64,000 nucleotides of DNA from Brachypterus glaber (lineage: Eukaryota; Arthropoda; Insecta; Coleoptera; Kateretidae): the NCBI GenBank assembly GCA_958510825.1, contig OY294049.1, forward strand, positions 20,205,536 to 20,269,535, written 5' to 3'. The position numbers and the translations under genes are program-made. How positions within the stretch are numbered: position 1 is the stretch's first letter; the number at the start of each line of letters is the position of its first letter. Under the pieces are notes generated by a model. It made no database searches. It saw only the letters and a list, made by a program, of their open reading frames with translations, and was not told the DNA's origin. Positions 58,970 to 64,000 of the stretch are shown here, in pieces.

Positions 58970-59460
58970 GTATTTTTATCTGAGTCTGAATACGTCAACA
59001 AAAAAATTTCAAATTGGCGAATATCGGAGCTAGAGGAGATATTTGCCTGAATCGGACGGATTAATGGCCAAAATATTTTTGCTTTAAAGCATTGTAAATC
59101 AACGACTACATTAAAAACATCTGATAATAATTTTTTAGAATAAAAATAAAAATTGTTGAAATTTTGCAGCTATTTTGAATCCGTCATATTTATAGCTCTG
59201 ATTCCATCTTATCCCGGCAAATACTGAATCCGAAAATCTTTAAAAGAACGGGAGCAGAACTATTTTGAACTAGTGTTTTTTGTACAGAGATTTAAATAAC
59301 AGAAATAACACAAGCAACACGGCTTTTGTCTTAGATTTAATTATTTAGCTCTTTGCTAATTTTGTGGACTTGGAAGTTTTTTTGTTTAATCGTTGTGGAA
59401 AACAATATTTTCCGACTATGGTGAAAATAGCTGTATATCAATTGATTTTACTCCTAATTA

Positions 59461-59605
59461 GGGAGCGTTCAAGTATTACGTAACTCAGTTTTTGATCATT
59501 TTGGACCCCCCCTGTAACGCTATTTTCCTATACCATTAACATGGGTGTAACACTTCATAATGACCCCCACCCCCTAGGAGTGTTACGTAATACTTTAACG
59601 TTCCC
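59461..59605. mobile_element. Harbinger-like MITE with TTA duplication, copy 2
   Basis: Ends GGGAGCGTTCAAGTATTACG and its mirror, TTA on both sides (59458-59460, 59606-59608). Same family as 47070-47221, reversed. Confidence 0.82.
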
Positions 59606-59696
59606 TTATTACAAAATATTATTTAATAAAATTGTGGTTTATTGCATTTAAGTACTTTTTATAAGTACAAATGTAAAAAGTAAAACAGGAAACGGG

Positions 59697-59888
59697 GTGG
59701 AGCCCTCTATCACTGTTAATATTTTACTAACTGGCACCTGGCCGGAATGTTTGGATGCCTTACCTCAGCTTACAGGTGCCAGTTTGTACAATTTTAAGAG
59801 TATTGTCACAGTCATTTTTCATGCCACCGTATCGGGTCTGATTCCCGGGTGTGGCAAGTTAGCTTTTTTTAAAAAGAGACTTTCTTAG
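59697..59888 (+). repeat. Possible SINE-like sequence
   Basis: Contains GGGTCTGATTCCCGGG (B-box-like) near 59835 and an inverted pair CTGGCACCTG / CAGGTGCCAG (59730-59785). A 63-codon frame here has no recognised product. Confidence 0.35.
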
Positions 59889-60507
59889 CTCTGAGAAAAT
59901 TAAATTAAAACTAACAAAGACTGACTAATAACCTAACAGTTAAAGCTTAAAAAAAAAGTGAAACGGATTAAAAAGAACTCAAGATCACGCAAATATTACA
60001 CTGCTCAACCCACAAAAATTTGCCGAATATAATATTTTTATGATTTTTTTTTATAAACACTAAAGATATGGCTCTGATTTTTAAAGGCAACACCAACACA
60101 CATGTGATATTTGTAAAAATAAAAAAAGTTTTAGATTGAACCCAGTAACGGAGATTTTACGGCTAGTTATTGAAAGCAGAACAACAATATTTTGAATATA
60201 TTTATTTAATGTTATTTTAATGTTTTAAAGTAAGGAGACACGTTTTTTTTTACTTTTTCGTTTTGTACTGTACGCTGTATCTCAAAAAAAAAACGAGCTC
60301 ATCGAGAAAAATGGAAAAAGGGTCCGAAATCAGCGCATCAAATATAGCCAGACGCAACTAAAAGCTTCCCGGCAAATAAAAAAAATCTTTTTTTAGAGCA
60401 GTGTTATTATTCCTTTTTCCAAATTTTAACAAATAAAACTGGTTTATTACATTTTTTTCATTAAAATATATTGAAAAGCTTTATTAAATATATTGTTGGT
60501 TTCTTAC

Positions 60508-60624
60508 CTCCCTGTGCTTGACATGAAAGAAAAAGTTCATGACCTTCGAGAAAGGGGCCCGCAGAAGAATTCAACCTGACTTCTCGACCTTCGGCATCAA
60601 AAACTTGTAAAGTTTTTGGTTGTT
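60508..60624 (-). CDS. Sidestep-like exon B: first half of Ig2
   Basis: A 117-nt exon with acceptor CTTTCCAG above 60624 and donor G|GTAAGAA below 60508, phase 1 on both sides. It gives 38 whole codons: QPKTLQVFDAEGREVR, then GPFLEGHELFLSC and QAQG. The D-x-x-GREV and P-x-x-EG patterns and the LSC cysteine are the usual linker and first half of Sidestep Ig2. NSS at the middle is a possible N-glycosylation site. The split glycine codon is completed by exon C (QAQGG-KPRP), which confirms the pairing. No stop, frameshift or odd splice base is seen. Confidence 0.92.
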
Positions 60625-61129
60625 CTGGAAAGATTTAAAAAGTTTTGATAGGATTATATCATTAAGTCTAAAAATACACACATAAAATTTAAAAAAATAT
60701 ATATGTTTTTCAGTATCCTAATAAAAAGTGATGGTTAGTGGCATATCGCACAGAACAGAAAAAATGAAAAAAAATGACTTAGTATGGATCCTGAATACCA
60801 AAAGCCAATCTTTCTTAATTATTTGCAGACGTAAAAATTACTTATTGAAAATTAAAACTTTTTTATCAACCAAAAAGTATAGTGTAAAAAATAGCTTGTA
60901 TTCCTTTGCCTTCCTTGTACCTACATCCCGTTGACTAGGTTTAAATAAGACCTAACTACCGTAGTTAATAACTACTAGTTATTACTACAGTATTTATTAG
61001 GATATTTAACTCCCGTGTAAAGCCCTTTTCTGCGGTAGTTACAAGTATTTATTAATCGGGAGTTATAAATCCAACCCCTTTTATACAATAGGGTAAGACT
61101 TAGTAATCGGGATTTTTTGGATAGTTGAT

Positions 61130-61396
61130 TTCAACAAAACTGGAAAAGTGGGGTTAAGTAAAATTTCATGTTTTCCATAAAATTTAGTTGTGTGAATGTG
61201 GATTATTATTATTTTTTTTTATTTTTTTTTATCTCTCCCAATTTTAAAAAAATACACCAACATTTTTTGACTTTGACACTGATGTGGCAATAACAATATT
61301 GACACTAAATTTAAACAAGTAAACAAATATTTGTCAAATGAAAGATAGTTCACAATGTATTTTTTTTATAACCCCACTTTTCCAGTTTTGTTGAAA
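61130..61396. mobile_element. Inverted-repeat element
   Basis: TTTCAACAAAACTGGAAAAG and its mirror CTTTTCCAGTTTTGTTGAAA bound 267 bp. A GACCGACA word follows at 61422, as in repeat R relatives. Confidence 0.72.
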
Positions 61397-61889
61397 TGAA
61401 CTGGAACACACCGGCCGACAGACCGACAATTTTTTTGTCTCGAAATCTATTTTTTTGCAAATACAAAAATAAGCAACAAAAGGATATTTTTGCACAAATT
61501 GATTTCCAGTTATTTCAAAAATGTTAAACGTAATAAAACTTAGAGCAATGGATAGGTACTATGAGCATCAAAAAGAAGTAGGACAACAGTTTTTTTTAAT
61601 GGTGTAAAAATAGGTTAATTTCTTCTTCTGCTTCTAGTAAGAAATCAGCTGCATGCGATTTTTATTTGTTTTGCAATAGGGAACGTCGATTGTCAGTAAA
61701 TGACCGTTCTTATACATAACCTCAAACAATATGCCTTACCTATCATATAATGAGCATCTTACCGTCAAGATGTTATGTACATCTAACACAGGATAGCTTT
61801 ACTTTTTCTTTGCGTCAAAATTAGTCTCAAGCATAACATAACCTAATATTAAGAGTTAAATTATAGTATATTAAAGTATCCTGGGGAGT

Positions 61890-62365
61890 ACAAGCTTAGA
61901 AAACTAGCCGCTGGCGGCGAGTTTTCTAAAGTACTAGTGCTCTAAAAACGTGTTATGAAACGAGTGCTTTATACAATTTTTTCTATTTTGCTCTAAAATT
62001 TAAAAAACTTACATTTAAATTGATGACTGATTTAGGGATTTTTGTTTTGGGTTGGCATTACAGTTTACACTATATTTAAAATTCTAAGAACAAATGATAT
62101 TTTGATATATTTTACAGTCATATCTTCTTTTTTCACTGCAATTACACAATTTTAACCAGGTAAAAAATAACCCAAACATAAAATTTTGTAAAAAATTAAA
62201 CTTTAAATCGTCATTGACCATTTGCAGGCAAAACGTCAGGAGATAGGCTTTTGTATGTTGCCAACCCAACAGAAAAAAAAGTAGAGACCTCTTATGGGCC
62301 TATAAGAACACGCAAAATGCGTGTAATTATGAGCTTATAAGAGACGCAAAATAGAAAAAAAATTG
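61890..62365 (-). repeat. Inverted copy of the 34519-34985 repeat
   Basis: Begins with the TAGAAAACTAGCCGC/GCGGCGAGTTTTCTA hairpin and runs to GAGACGCAAAATAG. It carries an extra block near 62215-62262 absent from the other copy. Confidence 0.85.
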
Positions 62366-62445
62366 TTAAAATATCGAAAATATGTAGAGTTTTATGCTAA
62401 CTACTTGTCACACTTTTTTCTGGTGAGGCTTAGTAGGTTTTTTAG

Positions 62446-63277
62446 GGTAGGTAGCATAGACAAAGAACATAGATGAGCTGTCATCTCAAGGTTATATACA
62501 AATTTACGAGTCCTCCATTTTGATCGGAAGTTACGTCAGCCGGGAAATTTAAATTAGTGGGTAAAATGTAAATAAATAAACGACATAAACTTACTTTTAA
62601 TGTTTTCTTATGTTATATTTAAAAAAATCAAACTTACCTAAAAATATGATACTGCTGTCTGCAGGTAGCAGTCGTTTTATGTTTCTACAACTTTTTATAA
62701 AACACGTCATTGCAAAGACTTTACTAGTTCTTTGAAAAAGCACTATAAAATATACAAAAAACACAGAAAGACTTATAAAAGTTCAAAAACGCTATTATAT
62801 AGTCTATAATAAAATAAAATGTTCACTCTTCTAGCACAAAACACCAAACGCGTAGAAAAAATAACAGAAACCTCGAAAACAAACTCAAAACATACATAAA
62901 CTAGGTTATGTTAACCTGTTGCACGAATATGTTAGGGGTGTGTGCGAAGAATTATATTTTTATATTTAAATTACTGGTAAAAATAAATAAATATCTGTGT
63001 AGTATAACATATTGATTTAGTTTTTACATATATAACAAACTGTTGTAACAAAACAACGACTAAAAGAAACTTTTACTGACTACTGAAGTGAAATGAAAAG
63101 ACACATCTCTAACAAAGAAAATAATTCTATCTAACGCAACACAGTGTTACCAACATAAAATATATATTTTTTTTACTTTATGTTGGACAATTGGAATCAA
63201 AATGGAGGACGCATTTAGTCGGGACGCAGACGGTCAAAAATCAATCTATTTGTTTATTTTGTCTATGGTAGGTAGGT
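62446..63277. mobile_element. TIR element next to exon A
   Basis: GGTAGGTAGCATAGACAAAG and GTCTATGGTAGGTAGG are inverted ends. CGTCCTCCATTTTGAT-like words are mirrored inside (62511; 63200). The interior has no recognised protein. Its right end is under 100 bp from the donor of exon A. Confidence 0.65.
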
Positions 63278-63364
63278 AGTTTAACACTACACAAGCGGAA
63301 CCAAGCAACTACCTACTCACCCTAACCTGTTCTAATAAAAATGTAATAATATGAATCCACTAAC

Positions 63365-63578
63365 CTACTAACGTCAAATTCACTTGGAAATTTCTCGTGG
63401 GGGAGTTAATAAAATCCACTCTGCATCGAAAACTCCCTGGTCTTCCACATTGACGTTTTGTATTCTTAAGCGGGCTTTTGACGGCTGATCGTCGGTGATG
63501 AAGTATGATCTCGCTCCAAGGTCATCTGTCATTGCCAGATGTAAAGCATGGTCTAATGGACCATTCCGTGCATCCAAA
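63365..63578 (-). CDS. Sidestep-like exon A: second half of Ig1 (apparent 1-bp deletion)
   Basis: The acceptor is TTTTTCTAG just above 63578 and the donor is G|GTTAGT after 63365. The exon enters with one base of a split codon (phase 2) and leaves in phase 1. The frame reads LDARNGPLDHA, then GARSYFITDD and LRIQNVNVEDQGVF, the conserved strands leading to the second Ig1 cysteine. At the A run 63429-63432 the frame must gain one base to continue as RCRVDFINSPTRN and then NLTLV. Only after that shift does the exon end in the phase the next exon needs. NLT is a possible N-glycosylation site. The next upstream exon should carry the signal peptide and first Ig1 cysteine, outside the window. Confidence 0.88.
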
Positions 63579-64000
63579 CTAGAAAAAGAATATTACAAAT
63601 GAAGGGTATTCGCAAAAAAATAACATCTAAACTCCTCGCAAAGTATTAAGGCAGAGACGATTAGTGATTTAAAAGTGACTTTTAGTGAAATTTTTATTAC
63701 CCATTGTGCTTTTGACACTGACTGTCTTACAAATAATTTAAGAAAACGTTTTACCAAAAAATACCACAAAATATTCTTTTTATAAAATGAGTTAACAGTT
63801 TTTCTAGGTTGACTTTAATATGAACTGACTAAACTACTGACAAAACCGTAATTTGAAATTTAAAAAATGTAGGAAAAAGGTTTAGTTTAGCAATTGAGAA
63901 TGGAATTTAAGTTAACCAAATTAAAGAATATGGCTGTAAAAATATTAAGATTAAGTAATAAACAATTTGTATCATTTTGCGATGAATAAAATATAAGTTG
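63579..64000 (-). other. Intron upstream of Sidestep-like exon A
   Basis: AT-rich sequence without an open frame or recognised repeat. It is the 3' part of the intron before exon A, ending in the acceptor CTAG at 63579-63582. Confidence 0.6.

Larger units (their letters stand above)
58031..59289. repeat. Tandem duplication including part of exon C
   Basis: 58031-58698 and 58699-59289 are two copies. Each starts inside exon C sequence and ends at TTTTTTGTACAGAG. The second copy holds the first 79 nt equivalent of exon C with its acceptor, a 2-bp deletion and no donor. Each copy has its own later insertion (58492-58656; 58883-58969). Confidence 0.88.
23136..63578 (-). other. Sidestep-like Ig-superfamily gene, visible span (six internal exons)
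   Basis: Six minus-strand exons join in one frame of about 320 codons with intron phases 1,1,1,0,1 between them and phase 0 after the last. Visible introns are about 2.74, 2.40, 7.93, 2.14 and 24.27 kb. The order of motifs (GARSYF, RCRVDF, GREVR, TWWYNG, LTWLLDG, CRADNP, YNWYLD) matches the Ig1-Ig4 part of insect Sidestep proteins. These are type I membrane proteins with Ig domains; Drosophila Sidestep binds Beaten path receptors to steer motor axons. The start (signal peptide, Ig1 first half) lies beyond 64000. The rest of Ig4 and everything after it was not found. Family assignment is confident; which paralogue it is remains open, so no symbol is given. Confidence 0.88.

Overview
The window looks like an AT-rich, transposon-saturated animal genome, most likely an insect. 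The evidence is one spliced gene of the Sidestep immunoglobulin family (an arthropod axon-guidance family) surrounded by Ty3/gypsy, LINE, hAT-like, Tc1/mariner-like, pogo-like and Harbinger-like repeats. Species or order cannot be fixed from the sequence; terminal motifs such as CCCTGTATATA are common in beetles and some other insects.

The only host gene I can support runs on the minus strand. Six internal exons (63578-63365, 60624-60508, 58111-57905, 49970-49819, 47678-47534, 23263-23136) splice with consistent phases into about 320 codons. They cover the second half of Ig1, all of Ig2 and Ig3, and the first half of Ig4 of a Sidestep-like transmembrane adhesion protein. The signal peptide and Ig1 start lie to the right of the window. 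I did not find the rest of Ig4, later ectodomain, membrane segment and tail. They are either outside on the left or in short exons I could not see. One exon carries an apparent one-base deletion in an A/T run.

Layout: 1-5518 is a Ty3/gypsy LTR element with about 2.1-kb LTRs, most of its interior missing. 5.5-14.3 kb is a run of MITEs and nested inverted-repeat elements, ending in a perfect 127-bp-arm palindrome with a hammerhead-like motif. 17.3-18.5 kb is a broken LINE. 20.6-21.4 kb is a pogo-like element. 23.1 kb holds the last visible exon. The 24.3-kb intron from 23.3 to 47.5 kb holds a 1.29-kb hAT-like palindrome, a foldback element with minisatellite arms hosting a pogo-like element, a tandem array of palindromic MITEs, a GC-rich LINE tail, a 3.6-kb foldback cluster containing a 200-N assembly gap, and a second 1.28-kb palindrome. 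47.5-63.6 kb carries five exons separated by more nested elements, including a partial tandem duplication of an exon.

The notable biology is therefore (i) the gene structure and its possible sequence error, (ii) an unusual density of long palindromes inside transcribed introns, which would fold in pre-mRNA, and (iii) several elements with TA-flanked termini, each carrying its own iterated 7-12 bp word. I do not see a new multi-gene system.
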